64,000 nt of DNA from Daucus carota subsp. sativus (taxonomy: Eukaryota > Streptophyta > Magnoliopsida > Apiales > Apiaceae): NCBI RefSeq assembly GCF_001625215.2, contig NC_030384.2, forward strand, positions 20,262,527-20,326,526, read 5' to 3'. Of the stretch, positions 1 to 11,124 are shown piece by piece. The position numbers and the translations under genes were made by a program. Numbering within the stretch: position 1 is the first letter of the stretch; each line of letters opens with the position of its first letter. The notes beneath the pieces were generated by a model. It did not search any database and was not told the origin of the DNA. It was given only the letters and a program-made list of their open reading frames with translations.

Positions 1-546
1 GAAAAAAATGGGAAAGAGTGTCCAAAAAGTGAGAGTTGAATATTTAATCATTAAAAACAAATAACAAATGAGTTAGGTTTTACCTATTTATGAGGAATGA
101 AAAGTGGATTCTAAAATTTAGGGAATGGGTAGGGACTCTGCAGGAGAATTTTTATCCATATTTCTCAAAATTTTAGCTTTGGACAAGGTATAGGTAATCT
201 GCCGGAGATACTCTAAAATTTAGCTTTCTCTCATTTCAACACATTTCTCTCCTCTCTCCTTTTCATTTTCCTCCAACAATAATTCAAATATATTTTTATT
301 TTAATAATAAGGGATAATAATAAGACATATTGTTGAAATTGATATATTAAGATGATATCCTGCTAAATCACTGGCACACTAATTTTTATTATATTTAAAA
401 GTCACTTGTTAGTCCTGACAAAAAAAAGTCACTTGTTAGGACATTGTTAGGTAAATATTAATGACGTGAATCTCATTTAATGGTGTACCACACAGGGTGG
501 TTACTAATTAATGAAGGTATTTCTAACTTTAACAAGGAAAGTAATT
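1..546. other. AT-rich intergenic DNA
   Basis: No convincing coding frame, RNA gene or transposon terminus is visible. The sequence is AT-rich with short homopolymer tracts, including two close copies of a 'gtcacttgttag' motif near 410-440. Confidence 0.5.
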
Positions 547-974
547 AGAGTTAAGTTCCATTAGTCAATATATTTACTGTAGTACCGTAGACCACGTATG
601 TTCTGCAACTATAGAATGACATAAAAACATTGCAAAATGTATGAAACTTGTTATTTTGTGAAATACATTCTATAAATATCACTATTTCATGAAAAATATT
701 GAAAATCATTTATGTTCGACAAGTAGAACACATATGTTCTGTAATATGTAAATATGTTCTGCAAACTTAACATGTTTTGCAGAATAATGTGTTTTTCACC
801 ATTTAACTTGTAGAATGTTTATGATTGTCAAAATTTTTAACAAAATAATGATATTTATAGAACATGATTTGCAAAATAACACATTTTGCAATGTTTTTAT
901 GCCATTCTATAGTTGCAGAACATACGTGGTCTACAGTACTGCAGTAAATATGTGGACCACGTGGAACTTTGTTC
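547..974. mobile_element. Palindromic MITE (428 bp) with 9-bp TSD
   Basis: The two halves are inverted copies of each other: the stretch near 590-640 (containing GTTCTGCAACTATAGAATG) reappears reverse-complemented near 880-950. The ends are AGAGTTAAGTTCCA and an imperfect complement. A direct repeat AAAGTAATT flanks it (538-546 and 975-983). The design suggests a non-autonomous hAT or Mutator derivative. It lies just upstream of the presumed 5' UTR of the helicase gene. The open frame at 815-1090 is a by-product of the palindrome. A relative seems to lie at 62521-62936. Confidence 0.82.
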
Positions 975-1123
975 AAAGTAATTATGTTGTTTATTTAGCG
1001 ACAATTAATTTTTTTCAGTTAGCAGTGTGTACAGTGCAACTTGTCCCAAAACATATACATACAACAAATACAATCTTGTTCAAAACCTAGGGTTTTAATC
1101 CTTCGGTATTGACCCGATCTCTC
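975..1123 (+). promoter_or_regulatory. Presumed 5' UTR/core promoter of the helicase gene, cut by a solo LTR
   Basis: This piece carries AAACCTAGGGTTTT at 1083-1096, a telo-box-like motif common near plant transcription starts, and ends in CTCTC, the left target-site copy of the solo LTR. If the LTR is removed, this leader joins directly to the bases before the ATG at 2418. The role is inferred from position and motif. Confidence 0.45.
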
Positions 1124-1794
1124 TGAAAGGCATATGTTAAGCCTATTTGTATTTAAGAGGAATCAACTCAACTCTGATAAGAAAGCAATTAAATAGCAAG
1201 TACTGTTATCCGGAATCCGTACGAAGAACGTCAATTGATTTATTGAAGATTTTATGTCAGAAGAATTTCAGGATGCTACTGCAAACCACTGGAAGAAGCT
1301 CATTAATATGATCAAGCCTCAGTGTACAAATAATCTTTTGTAGCACGTCCAGAAGATCAGAAGGTATAAAGTTTAAATACTTTATTTATTCAGAAGATTC
1401 CATTATTGTGTCTACAAATGAAGAAGAACTAAGAAGACGAAGAATCGACGAACAAGTCACAGCTTAATTGTTTAAATGACAAGGAATATTTAATTGAGCT
1501 AGTTACAGATGAACCAGACAGTACATTTGTGTATCAGCTCATCAGATTAAATATTCTACGTCAAAAAAAAGTGGTCGTTCATTCAAGTCGAAGATCTTAA
1601 TTGTTTACAGAAGACTCTGAAGAAAAAGAAAAGGGATAATTGATTATCTAATTATTTAATCCACTTCTCAAAATAATTATATGTGATGTGTAATTTATTT
1701 ATTAAATTAATTCTATCTCGAATTAATTTAATTTATGAATTTATGCATTTAATATAATTAAGTGGATATTAATTGGTTAATTAATTAAAGGATA

Positions 1795-2050
1795 TAAAGT
1801 ATTGTCTTGTTGGATCACAAGGAAAGACAATCCATTTGATTGTCTAAGTGAACCTTCCCATTAGATTGTCTAATCCTTAGCTTCCAAGACAAGCCATTTG
1901 ATTGTCTTACCTTCCCATTAGATTGTCTTACCTTCCCATTTCATTGTCTTGCCTTAGCTTAGATTGTCTTGCCTTGCTTGTTTTGGCAAGACAAAGTGCT
2001 TAATTGTCTTAGCAACCACTAGATTGTCTTTGCCACCATTGTCTTGCCTA
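1795..2050 (+). repeat. Degenerate repeats of ATTGTCTT/CCTTCCCATT in the solo LTR
   Basis: The words ATTGTCTT and CCTTCCCATT recur many times with changing spacing in the part of the LTR upstream of the TATA box. In LTRs this region is U3, where repeated short motifs often act as enhancer elements; that role is inferred here. Confidence 0.6.
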
Positions 2051-2065
2051 GTTCTTGAGATTTGC

Positions 2066-2074
2066 CTATAAATA
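2066..2074 (+). promoter_or_regulatory. TATA box of the solo LTR
   Basis: CTATAAATA matches the plant TATA consensus and is followed by a GC-richer stretch where an LTR transcription start would fall about 30 bases on. It lies about 345 bases upstream of the helicase ATG in the same orientation, so an LTR transcript would read into the gene remnant. Confidence 0.6.
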
Positions 2075-2647
2075 TGGCTCATTCTCATTCATTTCAAAGT
2101 GTTCAAAGTGCTTGTAAGCTTTCAAGTTGTGCTAAACTTGCTATTCGTTAAATCCGCAGTTTACAGTGCTTTGATCATTCGGTTGTTTTGTTCCGCTGAG
2201 TTAGAATACTTTCTGTCAAATTTATTCTACGAACTAGTGGACATTAAAACGAACCATATTAATTTTATAACGACTTAAAACATTGTTATATTAATTAATC
2301 TTAATCTGATTAACAAGTTTCATTCCAATCAGATTTATTCCGCCGCGATTATTTTTAAGTGACGATTGTATTCAACCCCCCCTTCTACAATCGTTCCAGG
2401 ACCTAACACTCTCTGTAATGAACTCGTGAGGAAGATATCAGTCGGGAATGGGCGGGAATCACAGCGGAAATATCGGTCCGAGCCCTAATTATCAGCAGCA
2501 ACAGCAGTACGGTCAGAGGAACTACGTGCAGAGTAATCAGCAATTTCAGCAACAACAGCAGTGGCTGAGGAGGAATCAAAGCGGAGGTGTTGATTCCAGT
2601 GTCGCAGAAGTCAAGAAAACTGTCCAGTCTGAAGCCGCTGATTCTAG

Positions 2648-3253
2648 GTATCGTCTTCGGTTTCGTTGGGCTTGTTATCAAGTTTTTAGTTTATTTGTAT
2701 TTTCTTTTTGATATGTTTCACTTTCAGTCTTTGAATGTTAGTACTATTGTAGCATTTCCTTGGAATGTATTGCGTTTTCTGAAGTAATTAGTTTTGGTCG
2801 GAATGTAAAGTGGTTTTAACATAGTTTTTGAGTGTTGAAAAGTCCAAAAATCCGGACAGTCTAAAGCTTTTATATTAGTGTAGATATATATGTAATGTGA
2901 TTGAATTTTGAATGAAACATTACTGCAGCATTTTTGTTTCTGCTGCATTTCTTGTCATGTTAGGTTTTTTGGTAGTTACATTTCTCGTGTTTATATATGC
3001 ATAAATATTACTGCGGTGTTTATTGCGTGTCTGAATTTATTATGAACTAGGAACTAGGGATTATTGGTAGACCAACAGATCCCCGTATCCTCATGCACCC
3101 CTATATCGGATACTTGGATTCTTGGGTACACTTGGATACTTAAAAAATTGTGAATAAATTTCTTTTTTTTCCACAGAAAAAAATGAGTTGACATAAATTC
3201 TTGTGCTTTGGATGCTTATATCATGTATTTGATTCAATTCACAATGTTATTTT
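2648..3253 (+). other. Helicase intron 1, part before the copia element
   Basis: A GT donor follows exon 1 (CTAG|GTATCG). The stretch is T-rich non-coding sequence with no repeat termini I can identify. It ends in ATTTT (3249-3253), the left target-site copy of the copia insertion. Confidence 0.6.
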
Positions 3254-4412
3254 TGTTAGGGTTATACTGAAATATTCGTTTGAAGTATATAACAATTATT
3301 TGAGAATCTTGAATGCATATTTTCACATTGTCTGTATATTATATATTGTAGACAATCTAGTATCAAATGGGATAGTAGAAGATTAGATTGTCGAGTTCCT
3401 TATATAATATAATAAAGGTTCACAGTCTAAATGGTGTTAGACAAACCATTGGAACGACTGAAGTATTATTTGGAAATAGTTTATCTTGACTATTGAATAA
3501 TACTTATATACTTTGTGTATATTGAACGAGATCAAAATAGTAGAATAATTGTTTCTTTAATTCTGACAATAAAGAACTAAGATTCTATGATGTTATTAAT
3601 GCTTAAGTTCTTAATCCGGATATAGTGATTGACACTTGTATTTAATGCACATGCCTTGACTCATAAGTTAAGTAATTTATTTTAAATTACGAATTTAAGT
3701 ATTGGGCAATGACATTATATACAGAGTGGGATATTGACTATAGAAGGAAACCGTGTCCGAAAAATATATTCGGGTGATGATGTCCTCTTGAAAGCTCATA
3801 AAGATAATTATGCTTTAGTCCTGCAGGCAGATTTGTTCTTGCATAATTATAAGGTTGAGTGGATGATCAAGGATAAAAGATATTGATTAAATTAATTGTC
3901 AGAAATTAATTTAATTAATGGACATGCGATATCTTAAACATGAGGAATTTATAAGCAATTAATATGGGAGCCGAATTAAATAATTAATTTACGGAATTAG
4001 GAAAGGTAGTGCAAATATTAATTCTTTAGTGGATTGAATTAATATTTAATGACATTGGGTCTGGCCCGGAATGTCATTGGAAGGCCTGACCTAATGGTCC
4101 ATGATCCCTACTGTAGCCTATATATATTCTCGTTCTCCTAAAGCTGAGAGACACACCAAAACGAATTCATCCTAAAGTTTGAGAGAGGTAGACGTTTTTC
4201 TCAAGGAGACAGCTAGGGTTTTGGGTTTTCGGAGCTTTAAGGAGAGGCATACCTTGGGAGATCGAAGGCCACACTTCGTCCAAGGAGAATCAAGGAATAC
4301 AGTAGAAGACGTGGATTTGAATCGCTTGTGCCATAGCGATTGAGGTTAATATTCTGTTCGAACTTTCAATTAGTATCATAAAACACAGGGCCAAGGTCCG
4401 ATTGTTCCTACA
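3254..4412 (+). repeat. 5' LTR of the copia element
   Basis: Begins TGTTAGGGTTATACTG and ends GTTCCTACA; 1159 bp. A TATATATA box sits at 4119-4126. Compared by eye with the 3' LTR I count 16 substitutions and no indels. Confidence 0.96.
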
Positions 4413-4413
4413 A

Positions 4414-4425
4414 TGGCATCAGAGC
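4414..4425 (+). other. Primer-binding site
   Basis: TGGCATCAGAGC, one base after the LTR. This is the copia initiator-tRNA-Met binding site (usual form TGGTATCAGAGC) with one difference. Confidence 0.85.
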
Positions 4426-5950
4426 GAGGTTGCGGTTCTGCGTTTTATGATATGTAGTCCATGTCATGATTATATATATGCATGTATATAGTGGGTTCGT
4501 GATGCAAGTTGTTATCCACTATTATGGCCATGTTTTAATTATGTGTTTTGGATCCCACGTGGTTTATCGTGGTTATTCAGTTATGTTTGGATTCCACGTG
4601 GTTTATCGTGGCTGTTGTAAATCACGAGGGTTGATCGTGATAGTTTTGATCTTGTAATTCAATTTGTAATTGTTTTAGATTAGATCTGATGTAATAGAAT
4701 AGGCTGGTTCGTCTGTACAATTTGTATGTAATTGTTTGATCAACGGGGCTGCAAGAAACAAGGATCTTCCGCTGCTGCGATTAGGGTTTTGGGGGTGCTG
4801 CACTGTTTTGGCCGTAACTTTTGCATACGATGTCCGATATGGGCGAACGAGCACTTTTCGGAGACGGCAGAACGAGACGGAGCTAGCTACAACTCGGGAC
4901 ACCTTGGTTGAGGTGTTTTCGAGGCTGTTTTCAGAACTTTTCGAGGCATTCTGAGGCCGTTTAGGCCTCCAAACGGGCTCTCGAAGTTTTCTGGAATCTT
5001 CCGAAGGATGAATTCGGAGCTGATTTTTCCGGGGCCATAATGGTGGACGTGTTTTATTATGATTTACATAATACTTGATTGTTGTTGTTATGTGTTTCTT
5101 GTCTTTGTTGTTATGCCATGTGATACTAACCCTTCGCATGCTAGAATGACATGGACATAGGGATGTTTTTCATTAATGCTTTAATCATGATAGTATGCTG
5201 CCATGTTATGTGTTCTTTGTGTTGCTATGATCATGATAGTATGCATGTGGACTTCGAAGAACTAACATAGGGCGATGCATATAGATTAAAATCCTCATAG
5301 TAAATTCTAAGTGGGAGAGGGAGTTAATATGATATTAAATCCCATGGTCTCCATCATTGTTTGTATGTAATTTAACATAAAGACGAATATAAATTATGTA
5401 TACGTCACCCATCGTGGCATGTAATTTATGGTGTCTAGAATGTTATAGATATTACTGGAACAAACTTCTTAAATTAATACGAATGGATACGAATTTTCAT
5501 TATCTATGATTTGGGGCGATTTCTAAGGCTTATGGGTATTAAGTGAGACCGATGTGACTCCTCCACTGCCTAGAAATCAAACCAGAAACGAATATTGAAT
5601 TGAAGTATTCTATTCAAGGAATATTGGAAGGTATACATGCCGCCCATCGTGGCGTACCAAGTTCCATAGGTTTCGGATAATTTAAGATTTGATGATGGTA
5701 TACACTTAGCTATGAAAAATAATATAGACCACCCCAACGTGGCTTATTGTTTAGTAATAGGACCGAAGTAACGTTTAAACAAATTTAGGTGGTATACATG
5801 TCACCCATCGTGACATACCAGAAACTTATGGTGTTTAAACGTTAGTGCATTTAATTTTAATAATTGTTAGAGGAAACAATAGGTCTTAATTTTTAATGCA
5901 CCCTTCTTTATGTGTAATGTGATTTTTTCATGCATGATTCTCAGGATAAA
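4426..5950 (+). other. Copia leader with a series of short hairpins
   Basis: About 1.5 kb between PBS and gag. Short inverted repeats recur: CCACG-N8-CGTGG at 4555-4572 and 4594-4611, ATCACG-N9-CGTGAT at 4621-4641, and later variants around the core CCCATCGTGG near 5400-5425, 5634-5660 and 5799-5815 (TGTCAC-N5-GTGACA). They look like structured elements of the genomic RNA leader. No long reading frame on the sense strand is convincing; the minus-strand frame at 4675-5139 looks like chance. Confidence 0.65.
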
Positions 5951-8900
5951 ATGGGCTTTAATCCACTGTTCACCATACTTAAGGATAACAAACTTACCGG
6001 ACCTAACTATATTAAATGGAAATGTAATTTGGACATTGTGTTGACTGCTGAGTAGTACAAGTTTTGCACTTATGAACCCAAGCCTGAGCAGCCCGCTGCT
6101 AATGCTCCTGATGAGGAGAAAGAGTATTATAAGCGGTGGATAAAGGCTGATGAGATGTCGCGATGTTACATTCTGGCAGCAATGTCGGGTGTTTTGCAGC
6201 ATCAGCATCAGGCTATGGCCACTGCTTCGGATATGCTCTTTAATCTCAAGGAACTTTTTGGAGATCAGAATAGGGCTGCTAGGCAAGTAGCCAAGAAGGC
6301 TTTAATGAACACTCAGATGGCTGAAGGTACACCTGTAAGGGATCATGTTCTCAAGATGATGTCACATCTGAATGAGATAGAGATCCTTGGTGCAGAGCTT
6401 GACGGGGAAACCCAGATTGACATTATCCTTATGAGCTTGCCCAAGAGTTTTGAGCAGTTCTGCTTGAATTACAACATGAACAAGAGGCAGTATAGTCTTG
6501 CGGAACTGCTGACAGAACTTCAGGCAACTGAAGGATTATTTCGCCAGAGTGTTCAAGTGAATGTGGCTGAGAAAGGTTCTTCCTCTAAGCCGAAAGGCAA
6601 TAAGAAGAAGAAAAAGGCTCAGACACAGAAAGCTGTGAAGGCAGTGGGAGTTCAAGGTGGTGTGAAAAAGCCTAAGGGGAAGTGCTACATGTGCAAGCAG
6701 TCGGGTCACTGGAAAAAGGATTGTCCTCTTCCTAAGAAGACAAACGATACTGGTATGTCTCTTTCTCTAGTTATAGAAACATTTGTAGCGGCTATATCTA
6801 CGAGCACTTGGTGTGTAGATACTAGAGCCACTGATCATGTTTGTAACTCTATGCAGGGGTTCCAGCAATCCAGAATGCTTAGAGATGGTGAGATCTACGT
6901 GTTCATGGGAGATGCTACGAAAGTAGCAGTAGTTGCAGTAGGAGTTATTCATTTATCTTTTGGTTCTGATAGGATTTTGGTTTTGAACAATTGTCTTTAT
7001 GTACCTTTTTTAGAAGGAATTTGATTTCGGTTTCTAAACTTGCTATGGATGGTTATAATGTTTGTTTGGATCGTAATGTTTCTATTATGATGAATAAACG
7101 GAATATATGTTCTGGTACATTGCAAGACAATTTGTATATAATTAATCCTAGTCAACCCGCACTGCAACTACAACATAGGGTATTGAACAACACATCTTCT
7201 ACCTCTAATAAAAGAAAGGAACCTCCTAGTTTGAACCAAACATATCTTTGGCACTTGAGATTAGGTCATATTAACTTGAGGAGGATTGAAAGACTGGTAG
7301 TAGACGAGCCTTTAGGCTCATTGGCAGTGGAGCCATTTCCAGTTTGTGAATCCTGCTTGGAAGGTAAAATGACCAATAGGCCTTTTAAGGCAAAGGGGAA
7401 TAGAGCCAAAGAAGTGTTAGGATTGGTTCACTCTGATTTATGTGGACCTATGAATATCCAAGCAAAAGGTGGTTATGAGTATTTTGTCACTTTTATTGAC
7501 GATTATTCTAGATATGGGTACGTTTATTTGTTGCGTCGTAAGTCTGAGTGCTTTGAGAAATTCAAAGAGTACAAAGCTAAAACGGAGAAGCGACATAATA
7601 AAAGTATCAAGTCACTATGATCTGATCGTGGTGGCGAATACTTGCTTGGAGAATTCAGGGAATATTTATCAGAAAATGGGATAGAATCCCAGTTGACTGC
7701 ACCAGGCACACCCTAGCAGAACAGTGTAGCAGAGAGAAGGAACCAGACTCTTTTAGAGAGTGTTAGATCGATGATGAGTTATTCGGATTTACCCAAGTCA
7801 TTTTGGGGACATGCCTTAGAGACAACAGCTTATCTTATGAACTTAGTACCTTCTAAGTCGGTTCCTAAAACCCCTTTAGAATTGTGGACCGGGGACAAAC
7901 CGAGTCTGAGACACATTCGGATATGGGGTTGTCCAGCACATGTGCTGAACAAGAACGCGACTAAGCTAGAATCTCGTACTGAAGTAAAGCTGTTTGTAGG
8001 CTACCCCATGGGAACAAAAGGTTATTTATTTTATAGTCCTAAGGATCGGGATGTCACTGTTAGCACCAATGCAAGATTCTTAGAGGAAGACTATATAATA
8101 CCTCACAAACCCAAGAGTAGTATCGTTTTAGAGGAACTAGTGGGAGGGGCGAATAATGAACCTGTAGTACAAGTAGAACAACCACAGCAGACTGTGCAAC
8201 CGGTCACTAATACCGCACCAGTTCCTCGTCGTAGTGGGAGGGTTGTTCGACAGCCCGACAGATTCATGTTTTTGGGAGAGTCTTCGGACTTGGTCTCTGG
8301 TCAACATGATGATGATCCCCGGACATACGAAGAGGCAATACAAGACAAAGATGCAAGTCTTTGGCAAAAGGCAATGGATTCTGAGATGGAATCAATGTAT
8401 TCTAATCAGGTCTGGGAGCTCGTGGAACCACCCAAAGGTGTAAAACCTATTGGATGTAAGTGGGTCTACAAGAAAAAGAGGGGATCAGACAAAAAGGTGA
8501 AAGCCTGGAAAGCAAGACTTGTTGCGAAAGGGTACACTCAGAAAGAAGGTATCGATTATGAGGAAATCTTTTCGCCAGTAGTCATGCTTAAGTCAATCCG
8601 TATTCTTTTGTCTATAGCAGCTCATCTCGATTATGAGATTTCGCAAATGGATGTCAAGACAGCTTTCCTTAATGGAAATCTTGAGGAAACCATCTATATG
8701 CAGCAACCAAAGGGATTCATTAAAGAAGGCCAAGAGCATCTTGTATGTAAGCTGAAAAGGTCTATTTATGGACTTAAACAAGCTTCTAGGTATTGGAACA
8801 TTCGCTTTGATCAGGCAGTCCAGTCGTATGGATTTGATCAATGTCCAAGCGAAGCATGCGTGTATAAGAGATGTGAGGGAAATGCAGTGGTTTTTCTAGT

Positions 8901-9884
8901 GCTTTATGTTGATGACATTTTACTCATTGGAAACAATGTTAAGATGTTGTCTTCAATAAAGGCATGGTTGTTCAAACAATTTGAAATGAAGGACTTAGGT
9001 GAAGCAGCATACATCGTTGGGATCAAACTTATAAGGGATCGCAAGAAAAGGATGTTGGCTTTATCTCAGGAGCCCTACATAGATGACGTATTAGGTCGTT
9101 TTAACATGCAGGACTCCAAGAAGGGTAATTTACCCTTCAGACATGGAGTTACTCTATCAAAGAGGCAGTGTCCTTCGACACCTAAGGAGATAGAGAACAT
9201 GAAGGCAGTTCCTTATGCTTCGGCATGTGGGAGCCTAATGTATGCAATGTTATGTACGAGGCCTGATATCTGCTTTGCCGTGGGCATGGTTAGCAGATAC
9301 CAGTTGAACCCAGGACAGGAACATTGGAGTGCTGTAAAGGCAATACTCAAGAACCTTCGAAGGACTAAGGAGTATATGTTGGTTTACAAGTCCTCTGATT
9401 TATTGCCTCTGGATATACTGATTCGGATTTCCAGACAGAGAAGGATAAGAGAAAGTCCACCTCGAGATGTGTTTTTACTTTGGGACGTGGAGCCGTAATA
9501 TGGAGGAGTGTGAAGCAGAAATGCATCGCAGACTCAACCATGGAAGCCGAATATGTGGCAGCCTCTGAGGCAGCCAAAGAGGCTATATGGTTCCGAAACT
9601 TCCTGCTGGATTTGGATGTGGTTCCTAATCTGCCACAGCAAATCACGATTTATTGTGATAACACTGGTGCTGTGGCGAATACCAAGGAACCACGGGCCCA
9701 TAAGGCAGCGAAACACATAGAGCGTAAGTATCACCTCATACGACAGTTCGTTAAGCGAGGAGATATCATTGTGGCTGACATAGCATTGAAGGATAACCGG
9801 GCAGATCCTTTCACGAAGAGCTTACCAGCTAAGGCTTTTCAGGAGCACATGGAAGCGATAGGAGTCAGATTCTTGGTCACATAA
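5951..9884 (+). pseudogene. Copia gag-pol, broken
   Basis: Gag starts at ATG 5951. A CCHC zinc knuckle lies at 6683-6724. The protease active site, normally D-S/T-G-A, reads DTRA at 6818-6829. The integrase HHCC and catalytic regions lie at about 7240-7760, reverse transcriptase at about 8440-9200 with YVDD at 8905-8916, and RNase H (ADSTMEAEY) at about 9530-9800, ending at 9884. Lesions: TAG at 6053, one-base loss in the T-run at 7006-7011, TGA at 7618, TAG at 7714, one-base loss near 9411. Several stops fit C-to-T change of CAG or CGA codons. It cannot make a full polyprotein, so any past movement needed enzymes from a relative. Confidence 0.93.
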
Positions 9885-9949
9885 TTATTATAGTTGGTAG
9901 TGGATTGCTTGTAATAAACACTGATATACTCAAAGAATATCTTGAGTAT

Positions 9950-9959
9950 AAGTGGGAGA
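9950..9959 (+). other. Polypurine tract
   Basis: AAGTGGGAGA ends one base before the 3' LTR, the expected place for plus-strand priming in copia elements. Confidence 0.75.
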
Positions 9960-9960
9960 T

Positions 9961-11119
9961 TGTTAGGGTTATACTGAAATATTCGTTTGAAGTATATAAC
10001 AATTATTTGAGAATCTTGAATGCATGTTTTCACATTGTCTATATATTATATATTGTAGACAATCTAGTATCAAATGGGATAGTAGAAGATTAGATTGTCG
10101 AGTTCCTTATATAATATAATAAAGGTTCACAGTCTAAATGGTGTTAGACAAACCATTGGAACGACTGAAGTATTATTTGGAAATAGTTTATCTTGACTAT
10201 TGAATAATACTTATATACTTTGTGTATATTGAACGGGATCAAAATAGTAGAATAATTGTTTCTTTAATTCTGACAATAAAGAACTAAGATTCTATGATGT
10301 TATTAATGCTTAAGTTCTTAATCCGGATATAGTGATTGACACTTGTATTTAATGCACATGCCTTGACTCATAAGTTAAGTAATTTATTTTAAATTACAAA
10401 TTTAAGTATTGGGCAATGACATTATATACAGAGTGGGATATTGACTATAGAAGGAAACCGTGTCCGAAAAATATATTCGGGTGATGATGTCCTCTTGAAA
10501 GCTCATAAAGATAATTATGCTTTAGTCCTGCAGGCAGATTTGTTCTTGCATAATTATAAGGTTGAGTGGCTGATCAAGGATAAAAGATATTGATTAAATT
10601 AATTGTCAGAAATTAATTTAATTAATGGACATGCGATATCTTAAACATGGGGAATTTATAAGCAATTAATATGGGAGCCGAATTAAATAATTAATTTACG
10701 GAATTAGGAAAGGTAGTGCAAATATTAATTCTTTAGTGGATTGAATTAATATTTAATGACATTGGGCCTGGCCCGGAATGTCATTGGAAGGCCTGACCTA
10801 ATGGTCCATGATCCCTACTGTAGCCTATATATATTCTCGTTCTCCTAAAGCCGAGAGATACACCAAAACGAATTCATCCTAAAGTTTGAGAGAGGTAGAC
10901 GTTTTTCTCAAGGAGACAGCTAGGGTTTTGGGTTTTCGGAGCTTTAAGGAGAGGCACACCTTGGGAGATCGAAGGTCACACTTCGTCCAAGGAGAATCAA
11001 GGAATACAGTAGAAGACGTGGATTTGAATCGCTTGCGCCGTAGCGATTGAGGTTAATATTCTATTCGAACTTTCAATTAGTATCATAAAACGCAGGGCCA
11101 AGGTCCAATTGTTCCTACA
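9961..11119 (+). repeat. 3' LTR of the copia element
   Basis: 1159 bp, identical in length to the 5' LTR. Of 16 differences I count 15 transitions and one transversion (A/C in the TGGATGATC/TGGCTGATC word). A TATA box matches that of the 5' LTR. Confidence 0.96.
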
Positions 11120-11124
11120 ATTTT

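Larger units (their letters stand above)
1124..2408 (+). mobile_element. Solo LTR (1285 bp) of an LTR retrotransposon
   Basis: It begins TGAAAGGCATATG and ends GGACCTAACA, the TG...CA pattern of LTRs, with a 5-bp direct repeat CTCTC on each side (1119-1123 and 2409-2413). No primer-binding site or internal domain follows, so it is a solo LTR, which families usually make by LTR-LTR recombination. It has a TATA box near 2066 and a tract of repeated ATTGTCTT words. It is unrelated to the copia LTRs at 3254 and 9961. It ends nine bases before the helicase ATG, so it interrupts the 5' UTR. Confidence 0.85.
3254..11119 (+). mobile_element. Complete Ty1/copia LTR retrotransposon (7866 bp)
   Basis: It has two equal-length LTRs, a primer-binding site at 4414-4425, a polypurine tract just before the 3' LTR, and gag-pol in the order gag, protease, integrase, reverse transcriptase, RNase H, which defines Ty1/copia. 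The target duplication ATTTT is perfect (3249-3253 and 11120-11124). It lies in intron 1 of the helicase pseudogene in the same orientation. Coding capacity is lost through stops and frameshifts. I do not assign a lineage. Confidence 0.96.

Noticed and set aside
815..1090. 91-codon open frame
   Set aside because: It lies across the right half of a palindromic MITE and has no family resemblance.
1130..2408. LTR starting at TGTTAAGCC (1134)
   Set aside because: That start gives no target duplication; starting at TGAAAGG (1124) gives a perfect CTCTC pair.
4675..5139. 154-codon minus-strand frame in the copia leader
   Set aside because: Opposite strand to the element, low-complexity basic composition, no recognisable domain.
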